From positions 1,364,001 to 1,428,000 of the forward strand of contig NZ_CP115775.1 of NCBI RefSeq assembly GCF_027913035.1: a stretch of 64,000 bases of DNA. The letters run 5' to 3'. Positions 18,258-27,704 of the stretch are shown piece after piece; position 1 is the first letter of the stretch; every line of letters begins with the position of its first letter. Both the position numbers and the translations under genes were made by a program. A model generated the notes under the pieces. The model searched no databases and was not told the DNA's origin. It saw only the letters and a program-made list of their open reading frames with translations. This stretch comes from Paracoccus albus (GTDB taxonomy: Bacteria > Pseudomonadota > Alphaproteobacteria > Rhodobacterales > Rhodobacteraceae).

Positions 18258-19207
18258 ACGATTACTCACCGGCAACCAAGCCAACGCTCTATTTCATCGG
18301 CGTGACGACCGGCAAAAGCTCTATCATGAAGGTCTTTCCCGCATGGGCAGAGGAGCTGGGCCTCGGCGATGTGCAGATCGTCGGCATGGATTTTCAGCCA
18401 CATTCGGACCCTGACGCCTATCGCGAGGCCGTGGCCTTCATCCGCGACGATGCGAACTCGCTCGGGGCGCTTGTCACCACTCATAAGATTGACCTGTTCA
18501 ACGCATGTCGCGATATGTTCGATGTGATCGACCCTTTCGCCGCGTTGATGAAGGAAACCTCCTGCATCTCCAAGGCGGACGGCAAGCTGGTCTGCCATGC
18601 GAAAGATCCGATCTCATCGGGCCTCGCGATAGATGGCTTTCTTGGACCTGACTATTTCGCGCGAACCGGGGCGGATCTGTTCTCTATCGGCGCCGGGGGA
18701 TCGACAATTGCGCTGACATGGCATCTGATGCGGAAGGAACGCGGGGAAGATGTTCCGGCGCGCATCATCGTATCGAACCGCTCTCAGCCACGCCTTGATG
18801 AAATCCGGCACATTCACAGCCAGATTCCTACTGATACACCGTTAGATTACGTGCTGGCACCCCGGCCAGAGGACAACGATCGGGTGATTGCCGACCTCAA
18901 ACCCGGCTCACTGATCATTAATGCCACAGGGCTCGGCAAGGACGCGCCCGGATCCCCGATCAGCGACGCGGCGGTCTTTCCAGAGAATGCTGTCGTCTGG
19001 GACCTGAATTATCGCGGCGATCTGGTTTTTCTGGATCAGGCCCGTTCTCAGCAGAAAGAGCGCGATCTGACAATCGTGGATGGCTGGACTTATTTCATCC
19101 ACGGATGGACACAGGTGATCGCCGAGGTATTCCACGTCGAGATCGGGACAGACGCAGCAACTATTGCCCGACTGACCGAAGTCGCGCAGAACGCGGTGCG
19201 GGGATAG
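18254..19207 (+). CDS. shikimate-dehydrogenase-like oxidoreductase
   Basis: 317 residues with AroE/YdiB architecture: N-terminal substrate domain with Lys78 in TTHK and Asp118 in HAKDPISSG, at the positions of the catalytic Lys/Asp pair, then a Rossmann domain with GAGGST (146-151). The substrate segment departs from true AroE (no NVTxPxK or NTDxxG), so it is probably not a biosynthetic shikimate enzyme. It overlaps the aldolase stop by four bases (ATGA). Its place among sugar-acid enzymes suggests a carbocyclic or keto-sugar substrate. Confidence 0.75.
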   Translation: MNDYSPATKPTLYFIGVTTGKSSIMKVFPAWAEELGLGDVQIVGMDFQPHSDPDAYREAVAFIRDDANSLGALVTTHKIDLFNACRDMFDVIDPFAALMKETSCISKADGKLVCHAKDPISSGLAIDGFLGPDYFARTGADLFSIGAGGSTIALTWHLMRKERGEDVPARIIVSNRSQPRLDEIRHIHSQIPTDTPLDYVLAPRPEDNDRVIADLKPGSLIINATGLGKDAPGSPISDAAVFPENAVVWDLNYRGDLVFLDQARSQQKERDLTIVDGWTYFIHGWTQVIAEVFHVEIGTDAATIARLTEVAQNAVRG

Positions 19208-19210
19208 GTC

Positions 19211-20158
19211 ATGGCGCGTATCCTCATCACTCCCCGTTCGCTGACATCCGAGCCGCCAAAGGAACTTGACCCCCTTCGCGTGGCCGGACATGAACTTGTC
19301 TTCTGCACAGCCGGAAAAATGCCGGATGAAGCAGAGCTTCTGGCCCTTGTGCCTGATATTGATGGCTGGCTCGCTGGTGTCGAGCCGGTGTCGAACGCGG
19401 TCATCGCGGCAGCAGAAAGGCTGCGCGTCATCAGCCGTAACGGCTCGGGCGCCGACAATATCCCGATGGAGAAGATCGATGAACGCGGCATCGTGCTCGA
19501 ACGTGCGATGGCCGCTAATGCGACCGGCGTTGCGGAATTGGCCATAGCACTTGCGCTCGCCGCCTGCCGCAAATTGCCAGAGGTGGCAACAGGTGTTCGC
19601 GAAGGCGGTTGGCCCCGTCCTAAGGGACGCGAGATTGAAGGCATGACTGTCGGGGTTGTCGGCGTCGGCGCAATCGGTCGTAAATTCGCGCGCGTCATGG
19701 CTGAACTCGGCGCAAATATAGTCGCTGTCGATCCGGCCCAGCCCGATCTGGGATCGCTGGCGGGCAAGGTCGAATATGTCGGATTTGATGAGTTGGTTAG
19801 GCGCGCCGAGATCATCTCATTCCACTGCCCGATGCCTGCGGACAACCGTCCGCTCCTTGACGTCGGGCGCATAGAACGCCTGCGCCCTTCTGTCATCGTG
19901 ATCAACACCGCGCGGGCCGGCCTTATCGACGAGGCGGCCATGCTTGACGCTTTGGGTCAGGAGCGCGTCGCAGCCTACGCGACCGATGTTTTCAACACCG
20001 AGCCACCTCCTCCGGGCGGGCTGGCGGCGCATCCGCGTGTCATTGCGACCAGTCATATCGGCGGCTTGACCGATGAAAGCATCAGCCGGGCCACACGAAT
20101 TGCCGTCGAAAACCTGCTGAGGCACCTCGGAACGGAAAAGCAGAATGCGGCTAAGTGA
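19211..20158 (+). CDS. D-2-hydroxyacid dehydrogenase
   Basis: 315 residues, phosphoglycerate-dehydrogenase-like. NAD motif GVGAIG (151-156) and the catalytic Arg235 (NTARAG), Glu264 (FNTEP) and His282 (SHIGG) are all in place. No ACT domain, so not a full serine-pathway SerA. Three bases after the AroE-like gene. Probably reduces or oxidises a 2-keto/2-hydroxy acid arising from the sugar pathway. Confidence 0.87.
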   Translation: MARILITPRSLTSEPPKELDPLRVAGHELVFCTAGKMPDEAELLALVPDIDGWLAGVEPVSNAVIAAAERLRVISRNGSGADNIPMEKIDERGIVLERAMAANATGVAELAIALALAACRKLPEVATGVREGGWPRPKGREIEGMTVGVVGVGAIGRKFARVMAELGANIVAVDPAQPDLGSLAGKVEYVGFDELVRRAEIISFHCPMPADNRPLLDVGRIERLRPSVIVINTARAGLIDEAAMLDALGQERVAAYATDVFNTEPPPPGGLAAHPRVIATSHIGGLTDESISRATRIAVENLLRHLGTEKQNAAK

Positions 20159-21017
20159 ACAACCGCTTGAAAGGCCGCTGCGCGAGGTTCTCGCCCAGCC
20201 GCCGGGCGAAGGACTGCGGCTGTTTTGGCTCGGTCAAGCCGGTTTCGTGATCGATGGCGCAGGCCGCAGGGTTGTTATCGACCCCTACCTGTCGAACTCG
20301 CTGGCTGAAAAATACCGAGGCAAGAAATTCCCCCATACGCGATTGATGCCCGCCCCGGTCGCTGCGGATAAGGTCGCCCATGTCGATCTGGTTATCGCCA
20401 CCCACGCACATTCCGATCACCTTGATCCGGGCACATTGCCGGCGCTGATGGGGGCCAATCCACTGGCTCGTCTGATCGCCCCGGCCTCCGCCAGCGAGGT
20501 CGCAGTCGAGCGGGCGCGAATCGTGCCCGAAAGACTGATTGCCATCGATGCGGGCGAAACGATCAGCCATCGGGGCATCAAGATCACTGCCACCCGCGCA
20601 GCACACGAAACAATTGAGACCGACGAAGCGGGCAGGCACCGCTTTCTTGGGATGGCGATTGGAATTGCTGGACGGGTCGTCTATCATTCAGGCGATACGG
20701 TCCCCTTCGAAGATCAGACTGCAGAGGTGGCGAGCCTGAACGCCGATTTGGCCCTTTTCCCTGTCAATGGTCGGGACGATCTGCGTGCCGGAAACGGCGT
20801 TCCCGGCAATATGACATTGGACGAGGCAATTTCACTGGCGCGTGCTGCCGGCATCGGGACCGTAATCGCGCATCATTTCGACATGTTCGAATTCAACACC
20901 CTGCCGCGCGACACAGTAGAGCGTGCTGCAGCGGCATCGCAAAACCCGCAGCTACTGGCAGCGCAGATCAACTTGTCATATGTTCCGGCGCCTGAAACAA
21001 TTGAGCGGACATCATGA
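20145..21017 (+). CDS. UlaG-like metallo-beta-lactamase-fold hydrolase
   Basis: 290 residues. Metal motif THAHSDHLD (86-94), further His and Asp ligands in YHSGDT and the C-terminal AHHFDMF. The family includes L-ascorbate-6-phosphate lactonase, so a sugar-lactone or phospho-lactone hydrolase is plausible. It overlaps the preceding gene by 14 bases and the next by four, giving tight coupling with the regulator. Confidence 0.8.
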   Translation: MRLSEQPLERPLREVLAQPPGEGLRLFWLGQAGFVIDGAGRRVVIDPYLSNSLAEKYRGKKFPHTRLMPAPVAADKVAHVDLVIATHAHSDHLDPGTLPALMGANPLARLIAPASASEVAVERARIVPERLIAIDAGETISHRGIKITATRAAHETIETDEAGRHRFLGMAIGIAGRVVYHSGDTVPFEDQTAEVASLNADLALFPVNGRDDLRAGNGVPGNMTLDEAISLARAAGIGTVIAHHFDMFEFNTLPRDTVERAAAASQNPQLLAAQINLSYVPAPETIERTS

Positions 21018-21895
21018 CAGACCCGGTCGACAGCCTTGCTCCACGGAACATCCTTGAAACGGTCCGCACCATGCGCCCGGAAATGCGCCGTTCCGACCGC
21101 AAGGTTGCTGACGCGGTTCTGGAATATCCGCGCAAGCTGATGAACGCCACGGTGGCCGAAACCGCCGAGATTGCCGGTGTCAGCCAGCCGACAGTGATCC
21201 GGTTCTGCACCGCGCTCGGCTGCGAGGGGTTTCAGGACTTCAAGATACGACTCGCCCAAAGCCTCGTTTTGGGCACGCCCGCCACGCAATCGGCAATCAA
21301 TATCGACGACACCCCAGATGAGGTCGCGGCGAAGATATTCGATTACACAATGACATCGCTGGACTGGGCGCGACACAAGCTGGACATGGTTCAGATCAAT
21401 GAGGCTGTGGAGCTGATCTTGCAAGCACGAAGCCTTGAGATCTTCGGCTTCGGGGCCTCCGGTATCGTGGCACAGGATTTCCAGCAGAAGTTTCCGCTGC
21501 TGGGCGTGCCTTGCCGTGCGACTGTCGACAGCCATCAGCAGCTTATGGCAGCCTCGATGATGCAGCCCGACGACGTCGCCGTCGCCATTTCGAACACAGG
21601 CAAAACCATGCTGGTGATCGAACTCGCCCGTCTCGCGAAAGAACAGGGCAGCAAAGTGATCGCCATCACCGGATCGGACCACAGCGCCCTGGCTAATTAT
21701 TCCGACATCCTAATCAATGTAGAGACATTGGAAAATACGGATGTCTTTACCCCGACCACATCACGCATCGCAGCACTTGTGGTCGTCGATATAATCTCGA
21801 CCTTGGTCGCCCGAAGATTGGACAAAGTCGCTAACCAACGGCTGGTCCGCATGAAGCGCTATCTGAGTCAGGTGCGCCAGAACGAACCTTTCTAA
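21014..21895 (+). CDS. RpiR-family transcriptional regulator
   Basis: 293 residues: RpiR helix-turn-helix (AEIAGVSQPTVIRFCTALGC) and a C-terminal SIS domain with ISNTGKTMLVIELA. It ends the sugar-acid operon and overlaps the hydrolase stop as ATGA. The effector is probably a phosphosugar intermediate, with the divergent promoter at 16762-16980 as the likely target. Confidence 0.88.
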   Translation: MTDPVDSLAPRNILETVRTMRPEMRRSDRKVADAVLEYPRKLMNATVAETAEIAGVSQPTVIRFCTALGCEGFQDFKIRLAQSLVLGTPATQSAINIDDTPDEVAAKIFDYTMTSLDWARHKLDMVQINEAVELILQARSLEIFGFGASGIVAQDFQQKFPLLGVPCRATVDSHQQLMAASMMQPDDVAVAISNTGKTMLVIELARLAKEQGSKVIAITGSDHSALANYSDILINVETLENTDVFTPTTSRIAALVVVDIISTLVARRLDKVANQRLVRMKRYLSQVRQNEPF

Positions 21896-22085
21896 GTAGT
21901 TACAGCTTTCGCGTTTGGCTTGATAGGCGCTTTTGAACGCGTCGCGCATTTGCGCTCAAGTCTCGGCTGACGCGCTGCGTGCCATAAGATAGTTCGAAAA
22001 CACCCTTGCATTGTTGCCACAATGTTGATGAGCAAAAGCTTCCCTTTGGTCAGCGCGACAGAAGTTTTGACGTGCCGGGAAAAGA
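21896..22085 (+). other. intergenic region upstream of ugpB
   Basis: The gap between the RpiR stop and ugpB is 281 bases. Apart from the Pho-box-like repeat at 22086-22103 I see no gene or strong hairpin in it. An open frame running into ugpB from 22006 has no ribosome site and is rejected as the start. Confidence 0.5.
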
Positions 22086-22103
22086 CTGTCACATTTCCTT
22101 CAT
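22086..22103 (+). promoter_or_regulatory. candidate Pho box for the ugp operon
   Basis: CTGTCAC-ATTT-CCTTCAT: two 7-base halves separated by an A/T four-base spacer, an 11-base period as in PhoB sites (CTGTCAT consensus). It lies 73 bases upstream of the ugpB start on the coding strand. ugp operons are PhoB-controlled in E. coli, so phosphate-starvation induction is likely. Confidence 0.6.
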
Positions 22104-22176
22104 AAACTGGTTGCTGATTTGTCATGGAGGGGCGTTACCACGCCGACTGATCTCAACCCAACAGGAGGGAAGTGAA

Positions 22177-23490
22177 ATGAAACTTATTCTCACCGGTACG
22201 GCGATGGCCGTAGCCATGTCCGTGACTGCTGCAAATGCACAAACCGAGGTGCAGTGGTGGCACGCAATGGGCGGCGAACTGGGCGCCAAGCTGGAAGAAA
22301 TCGTTCAGGGCTTCAATGACAGCCAGTCCGATTACAAGGTCGTCCCCTCCTACAAGGGCACCTATCCCGAAACCATGACCGCTGCGATTGCTGCGTTCCG
22401 TGCCAGTGAACAGCCTGCCATCGTTCAGGTCTTCGAAGTCGGCACCGGCACGATGATGGCGGCCGAAGGTGCTATCGTTCCGGTTCACCAGCTTATGGAA
22501 GATCAGGGCGCCGCATTCGATCCGCAGGCATTCCTGCCGCAGGTCGTCGGCTATTATACCGACACCGATGGCAACATGCTGTCGATGCCGTTCAACAGCT
22601 CGACCCCAATTCTGTATTACAACAAATCCGTCTTTGAAGAAGCCGGACTGGACCCGGAAACCCCGCCCAAGACCTGGGCCGAGATGGAAGAGTTTTCCAA
22701 GCAGATCATGGAATCAGGCGCGGCAAGCTGCGGCTTTACCACCGGCTGGATCAGCTGGATCCAGACCGAAAACTTCAGCGCCTGGCACAACCAGCCGATC
22801 GGCACGATGGAAAATGGCTTCGGCGGGCTTGATGCGCGCCTGTCCGTAAATGGCCCGGTTCAGGTCAAGCACTGGGAAAACCTGAAGAAATGGGCTGACG
22901 AAGGCATCTTCAAATATGGCGGTCCGGTCGGTGGCGATAACGCACCGCCGATGTTCTACAGCCAGGAATGCGCGATGATCATGAACAGCTCGGCCAGCCG
23001 CGCCGGCGTTCTGGCCAATGCGACCGATTTTGAGGTCGGCTTCGGCATGCTGCCCTATTACGACGATGTCGAAGGTGCGCCGCAGAACTCGATCATCGGT
23101 GGCGCTACGCTTTGGGTGCTGTCGGGCCGTCCGGATGAAGAATATGCCGGCGCCGCGAAGTTCTTCGAATACCTCTCCAGCCCGGAAGTTCAGGCTGATT
23201 GGGCGTCCTTCTCGGGCTATCTGCCGATCACGCAGGCGGCCGCCGATCAGATGTCAGACTTCTTCACCGAGAATCCCGGTGCCGATACCGGTCTGAACCA
23301 GATCACGCTGAACGAGCCGACCGAGAACTCCAAAGGTCTGCGCTTCGGCAACTACGTTCAGATCCGCGGGATCATCGACGAGGAATTCGAGCAGCTGATG
23401 TCCGGATCGAAGGATGCGCAAGGCGCACTGGATTCCGTCGTCGAGCGCGGCAATGCGCTGATCGAAGAATTCCAGGCGCAGAACCAGTAA
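22177..23490 (+). CDS. ugpB: glycerol-3-phosphate ABC transporter binding protein
   Basis: 437-residue CUT1 periplasmic binding protein. Signal peptide about 1-22 (AMAVAMSVTAANAQ), then VQWWHAMGGELGAKLEEIVQGFN, characteristic of UgpB. Start at 22177 follows ACAGGAGGGA. It heads ugpBAEC in E. coli order, behind a Pho-box-like site. It delivers sn-glycerol-3-phosphate, or its diesters, as a phosphate and carbon source. Confidence 0.9.
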   Translation: MKLILTGTAMAVAMSVTAANAQTEVQWWHAMGGELGAKLEEIVQGFNDSQSDYKVVPSYKGTYPETMTAAIAAFRASEQPAIVQVFEVGTGTMMAAEGAIVPVHQLMEDQGAAFDPQAFLPQVVGYYTDTDGNMLSMPFNSSTPILYYNKSVFEEAGLDPETPPKTWAEMEEFSKQIMESGAASCGFTTGWISWIQTENFSAWHNQPIGTMENGFGGLDARLSVNGPVQVKHWENLKKWADEGIFKYGGPVGGDNAPPMFYSQECAMIMNSSASRAGVLANATDFEVGFGMLPYYDDVEGAPQNSIIGGATLWVLSGRPDEEYAGAAKFFEYLSSPEVQADWASFSGYLPITQAAADQMSDFFTENPGADTGLNQITLNEPTENSKGLRFGNYVQIRGIIDEEFEQLMSGSKDAQGALDSVVERGNALIEEFQAQNQ

Positions 23491-23500
23491 ACTGAACTTT

Positions 23501-23524
23501 CGGGGGCCGTTCACGCGGCCCCCG
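23501..23524 (+). terminator. intercistronic hairpin between ugpB and ugpA
   Basis: CGGGGGCCG (23501-23509) pairs with CGGCCCCCG (23516-23524) around a six-base loop and is followed by TTTCCTT. A strong structure but inside an operon, so probably partial termination or 3' protection giving more UgpB than permease. Confidence 0.65.
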
Positions 23525-23547
23525 TTTCCTTCGGCCCGAGTGACAAG

Positions 23548-24426
23548 ATGAAGCGCACGATCTTCAACAACCAGCTTTTGCCCTGGCTGCTGCTGGCCCC
23601 GCAATTGGCCATTACCTTCATCTTCTTCATCTGGCCCGCCGCTCAGGCTGTCTGGCAAAGTTTCCTTCGAGAAGATGCCTTCGGAATAAAAACCACCTTC
23701 GTCGGGATGGAAAACTACTGGCGGCTTCTGGACAGCCCCGAATATATGAACTCTCTGCAGGTGACGGCGGTTTTCGCGGTGTCCGTCACGCTGTTGTCGA
23801 TGGGCTTTTCACTGCTGCTGGCGGTGGCCGTCGACCGGATGATCAAATCATCGCAGATCTATACCACGCTTCTGGTCTGGCCATATGCCGTGGCACCAGC
23901 CGTTGCGGGTATCCTGTGGTGGTTCATTTTCAATCCGACCATCGGCATCCTGCCCTATGTGCTGGATCAGTTCCGCTATGACTGGAACCACATTTCCGAC
24001 AAGGGAGATGCGATGCTGCTGGTTGTCATCGCCAGTGCGTGGAAACAGATAAGCTATAACTTCCTGTTCTTCGTGGCAGGGCTGCAATCAATCCCGTCCA
24101 GCCTTCGGGAGGCCGCAGCAATTGACGGTGCGGGCCCGGTCAAACGGTTTTTCACAATCACCCTGCCGCTGCTGTCGCCGACCACCTTCTTCCTGATGGT
24201 CGTCAACATCGTCTATGCCATGTTCGACACCTTCGCCGTGATCGACAGCACGACCGAGGGCGGGCCGGCGCAAGCCACCAATATCATGGTCTACAAGGTC
24301 TATTTCGACGGTTTCGTGGGCCAGAATCTCGGCAGCTCCGGCGCGCAGTCGGTGATCCTCATGCTGATCGTGATCGCGCTGACCGTGATCCAGTTCCGCT
24401 ATGTCGAAAAGAAGGTGGAATACTGA
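23548..24426 (+). CDS. ugpA: glycerol-3-phosphate ABC transporter permease UgpA
   Basis: 292-residue inner-membrane permease with several hydrophobic helices and the cytoplasmic EAA loop ([23 protein letters not shown]) that contacts the ATPase. Its stop overlaps the ugpE start as TGATG. Confidence 0.92.
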   Translation: MKRTIFNNQLLPWLLLAPQLAITFIFFIWPAAQAVWQSFLREDAFGIKTTFVGMENYWRLLDSPEYMNSLQVTAVFAVSVTLLSMGFSLLLAVAVDRMIKSSQIYTTLLVWPYAVAPAVAGILWWFIFNPTIGILPYVLDQFRYDWNHISDKGDAMLLVVIASAWKQISYNFLFFVAGLQSIPSSLREAAAIDGAGPVKRFFTITLPLLSPTTFFLMVVNIVYAMFDTFAVIDSTTEGGPAQATNIMVYKVYFDGFVGQNLGSSGAQSVILMLIVIALTVIQFRYVEKKVEY

Positions 24427-25274
24427 TGATCGAGAACCGCCCCGGCCTCAATTTTCTGGCCCATCTGGTGCTGATCTTCGGTGTGGCCATCGTTGCCATG
24501 CCGGTCTGGATCGCCTTCGTCGCCTCGACCCATACCGCGACCGACTTTTCGTCCGGTACCATACCCATGCTGCCCGGACCGCATCTGGTGGAGAATTACA
24601 GCCGTATGCTGGACAGCGGCCTGTCGACCAGCGGGACGCCGCCGGTCGGCTGGATGATGGTCAACAGCCTGATCATGGCGCTGTCGATCGCAATCGGAAA
24701 GATCGTGATCTCTGTCCTGTCGGCCTTCGCCATCGTCTATTTCCGTTTTCCGTTCCGCAATTTTGCCTTCTGGTGCATCTTCATCACCCTGATGCTGCCG
24801 GTCGAGGTGCGGATCGTTCCCACCTTTCAGGTTGTCGCAGGCCTTGGCCTGCTGAACTCATATGCCGGTCTGTCGATCCCGCTGATCGCGTCAGCCACCG
24901 CGACATTCCTGTTCCGGCAGGTTTTCCTGACCATTCCTGATGAGCTGACAGAGGCTGCGCGGATCGACGGCGCCGGTCCGATGAAGTTCTTCCGCGACAT
25001 CCTGCTGCCGCTGTCGCGCACGAATATCGCGGCGCTGTTCGTGATCCTGTTCATCTATGGCTGGAACCAATATCTGTGGCCGCTGCTGGTGACCACGGAT
25101 TCCAGCTATTACACCATCGTCGCGGGCATCAAGCGCATGGCCGACGCGGTGGACGGGCTGCCCCAGTGGCACCTTGTGATGGCGACCGCCATCATGGCGA
25201 TGCTGCCGCCCGTCGCCGTCGTCATCGCCATGCAGAAGCTGTTCGTCAAAGGTCTTGTCGAGACGGAGAAATAA
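24426..25274 (+). CDS. ugpE: glycerol-3-phosphate ABC transporter permease UgpE
   Basis: 282 residues, MalG-like permease partner of UgpA. EAA loop [21 protein letters not shown] is intact and the C-terminus ends in [12 protein letters not shown], as in UgpE. It starts on the last base of the ugpA stop. Confidence 0.92.
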   Translation: MIENRPGLNFLAHLVLIFGVAIVAMPVWIAFVASTHTATDFSSGTIPMLPGPHLVENYSRMLDSGLSTSGTPPVGWMMVNSLIMALSIAIGKIVISVLSAFAIVYFRFPFRNFAFWCIFITLMLPVEVRIVPTFQVVAGLGLLNSYAGLSIPLIASATATFLFRQVFLTIPDELTEAARIDGAGPMKFFRDILLPLSRTNIAALFVILFIYGWNQYLWPLLVTTDSSYYTIVAGIKRMADAVDGLPQWHLVMATAIMAMLPPVAVVIAMQKLFVKGLVETEK

Positions 25275-25276
25275 AA

Positions 25277-26284
25277 GTGGCATCAATTACACTCGACAAT
25301 GTCGGCAAGGTCTATCCCGGCGGCAATCGCGCCATTGGCGATGTGAATCTGGATATCGCGGATGGCGAATTCATCGTGTTGGTCGGCCCGTCCGGCTGCG
25401 GCAAATCCACCTTGCTGCGCATGGTCGCTGGACTGGAATCGATCACCGACGGTACGGTCAGGATCGGTGATCGTGAAGTTAACCGCGTAGAACCGGCAGA
25501 GCGTGACATCGCGATGGTCTTTCAGAATTACGCGCTTTATCCGCATATGTCAGTGCGCAAAAATCTGGAATACGGCCTGAAGAACCGTGGCACCCCGCGC
25601 GCCGAAATTAACCGCCGGGTTGAAGAGGCAGCCAATATCCTGCAGATCGGCCCTTATCTGGAACGCAAGCCCCGCGCCCTGTCCGGCGGCCAGCGACAGC
25701 GCGTTGCGATGGGTCGTGCCATCGTCCGCGAACCTGCCGCCTTCCTGTTTGACGAACCGCTGTCAAACCTTGATGCGAAGCTGCGCGTCACCATGCGGCT
25801 GGAGATCAAGGATCTTCAGAAACGTCTGCGGACAACAAGCCTTTATGTCACCCATGACCAGCTGGAGGCGATGACGCTTGCCGACCGCTTGGTGGTTCTG
25901 AACATGGGCCAGGTCGAGCAGATCGGCACCCCGCTGGAGGTTTACCGCCGACCCGCCAGTGCCTTTGTCGCCGGCTTCATCGGCAGCCCGGCCATGAACC
26001 TGATCCCGTCCCGCGCGGTGCCGCACCTGCCGGGCAGCGCCCATGCAGGCCTGCTTGGCATCCGCCCCGAGGACGTGAGCATCGATTCGAACGGCCCGAT
26101 TGAACTTCGCGTCGGAGCGGTTGAAGAACTGGGCGCCCAGCGTCTCGTGCACGGACAGGTTGGTGGAGAGGGGTTCACTGTCACAATGCCCTCTAATGCC
26201 GAGCTTTCCGACACGATCCGCCTGTCTGTCCCGCCTGACGCGCTGCACCGTTTCGACACCGAAAGTGGCAGACGGCTGGACTGA
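25277..26284 (+). CDS. ugpC: glycerol-3-phosphate ABC transporter ATPase UgpC
   Basis: 335 residues, somewhat short for UgpC (about 350). Walker [11 protein letters not shown], signature LSGGQRQRV, Walker [12 protein letters not shown], and a C-terminal regulatory OB-like region with GIRPEDV. The start is a GTG at 25277, two bases after the ugpE stop; a longer frame upstream overlaps ugpE out of phase. Confidence 0.92.
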   Translation: MASITLDNVGKVYPGGNRAIGDVNLDIADGEFIVLVGPSGCGKSTLLRMVAGLESITDGTVRIGDREVNRVEPAERDIAMVFQNYALYPHMSVRKNLEYGLKNRGTPRAEINRRVEEAANILQIGPYLERKPRALSGGQRQRVAMGRAIVREPAAFLFDEPLSNLDAKLRVTMRLEIKDLQKRLRTTSLYVTHDQLEAMTLADRLVVLNMGQVEQIGTPLEVYRRPASAFVAGFIGSPAMNLIPSRAVPHLPGSAHAGLLGIRPEDVSIDSNGPIELRVGAVEELGAQRLVHGQVGGEGFTVTMPSNAELSDTIRLSVPPDALHRFDTESGRRLD

Positions 26285-26380
26285 CGTCGGGGATTGCGGC
26301 GGCAATCTTGGGTCGCCATACCTCAACAGCACTGGAAAACCCGTGTCCACCATGCGAGGTCTCTCGCGCAAGGAAGAGAT

Positions 26381-27172
26381 ATGGTTGAGCCAATGAAAAT
26401 TTCCATTCAGACAAAGCTTGAATACGACCTTGAAACGCCCGGACCAGCGGTTCTGACAGTCGAAACGGCAGGTGCGGACGGCCAGGCGATCCTACAAGCC
26501 GAGATCGACCTTGGCGATCTGGAAAGCTTTGCCCGTGTGCCGGGGGATGAAGGGATCGGCGAACGCATGGTTATCCGGCCCCGTGCGCATCTGTCCTGCA
26601 ATTACACCGCAACGGTGCAGGTCGAGCGTCCCAGACCGGATTTTGTATCCCTGCCCGCGACTCCGTTCGAGCGGCTGCCCGGCGACGCCCTGCGCTATAC
26701 CCTGCCCTCGCGCTATTGCCCGTCAGAGCGTTTCGGGAACTTCGTTCACAAATGCTTTGGCAACCTGACCGGAGGTGCCCGCGTGGCAGCGATGCGCGAC
26801 TGGGTTGAAGAAAACCTCGATTATGTCGCGGGAGTCTCAGGGTCGGAAACAACAGCGGTCGATACATTTCTGGAACGCCGCGGCGTCTGCCGGGATTACG
26901 CGCATGTGTTGATCTCCTTTTGTCGCGCCGCGAATATTCCTGCCCGCATGGCCAGTGTATACGCACCCGATGTCAATCCGCCGGATTTTCACGCCGTGGC
27001 AGAGGTTTTTCTGGACGGCGCATGGCATCTGATTGACGCAACGGGCATGGCCCATGCCGACAATATGGCGATCATTGCGGTGGGCCGCGACGCCACCGAT
27101 GTGGCGTTTCTGTCCTCGGTCCAGATGGCGACACTGGTTTCCCAGTCGATTACGGTCAATCGCGCAGACTAA
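26381..27172 (+). CDS. transglutaminase-fold protein
   Basis: 263 residues. An N-terminal beta-rich part (about 1-100) precedes a papain-like transglutaminase core with a complete triad: Cys170 (RGVCRDYAH), His204 (DFHAVAE) and Asp219 (LIDATG). No signal peptide, so cytoplasmic. The ATG at 26381 has AAGGAAG five bases upstream; a second ATG at 26393 is possible. It lies 96 bases after ugpC. Bacterial members act as proteases or amidases on unknown substrates, and nothing here indicates the target. Confidence 0.8.
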   Translation: MVEPMKISIQTKLEYDLETPGPAVLTVETAGADGQAILQAEIDLGDLESFARVPGDEGIGERMVIRPRAHLSCNYTATVQVERPRPDFVSLPATPFERLPGDALRYTLPSRYCPSERFGNFVHKCFGNLTGGARVAAMRDWVEENLDYVAGVSGSETTAVDTFLERRGVCRDYAHVLISFCRAANIPARMASVYAPDVNPPDFHAVAEVFLDGAWHLIDATGMAHADNMAIIAVGRDATDVAFLSSVQMATLVSQSITVNRAD

Positions 27173-27214
27173 GTCCCCGGGCTCAAACTTTCACAAAAAG
27201 CGCCCAGATAACCC

Positions 27215-27245
27215 TTGACGTTAACATTAGTGTCAATGGTCTAGC
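27215..27245 (+). promoter_or_regulatory. MerR-type promoter and operator
   Basis: A -35-like TTGACG (27215-27220) and a weak -10 (TCTAGC, 27240-27245) are separated by 19 bases, the stretched spacer of MerR-activated promoters. TTGAC at the left is inverted as GTCAA ending at 27236, giving an operator within the spacer. It lies 25 bases upstream of the merR-like gene and suggests autoregulation. Confidence 0.6.
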
Positions 27246-27269
27246 CCGGTCCGGGAAAGGGAGCTGACG

Positions 27270-27704
27270 ATGCAGATCAAGGAAGCCGCAACGCAATTGA
27301 AAATCAGCCCGCGCAGCCTGCGCCATTATGAGCAGACCGGGCTGCTTTCGCCTGCGCGCGACGCCAATGGCTACCGCAGCTATTCGCCCGCCGACATCCG
27401 CAAGGCCGGTCGCATCCGTGACATGATCGCAACCGGGTTTTCCACGCGCGAGGTGTTGGCGATGGCGCCTTGTCTGACCGATGAAGGTGCCGGCGCGTGT
27501 GAGGCCGGACTGGGTGATCTGCAACACAAGCTGACGCAAATAGATCGGCTCATCGCAGATCTTCAGACACGCCGGCAGGCAACGCAAAGCCGGATCGCAA
27601 GCTTCGAAAGCGCCCTTTCGCCACGCAATGACGAAAGGGAAAACCCCGGACATGACACCTCATACCCTCATCCTGTTTCTGATCGCCTTTCTGGTTGGAA
27701 GTGA
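27270..27704 (+). CDS. MerR-family transcriptional regulator
   Basis: 144 residues. N-terminal winged helix (IKEAATQLKISPRSLRHYEQ, then GLLSPARDANGYRSY) and a coiled-coil dimerisation helix (about 80-115). Only scattered Cys residues (two in the core), so metal sensing is not obvious. Its 3' end overlaps the exporter gene by about 53 bases in another frame. It probably activates itself and the exporter through the operator at 27215-27245. Confidence 0.88.
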   Translation: MQIKEAATQLKISPRSLRHYEQTGLLSPARDANGYRSYSPADIRKAGRIRDMIATGFSTREVLAMAPCLTDEGAGACEAGLGDLQHKLTQIDRLIADLQTRRQATQSRIASFESALSPRNDERENPGHDTSYPHPVSDRLSGWK

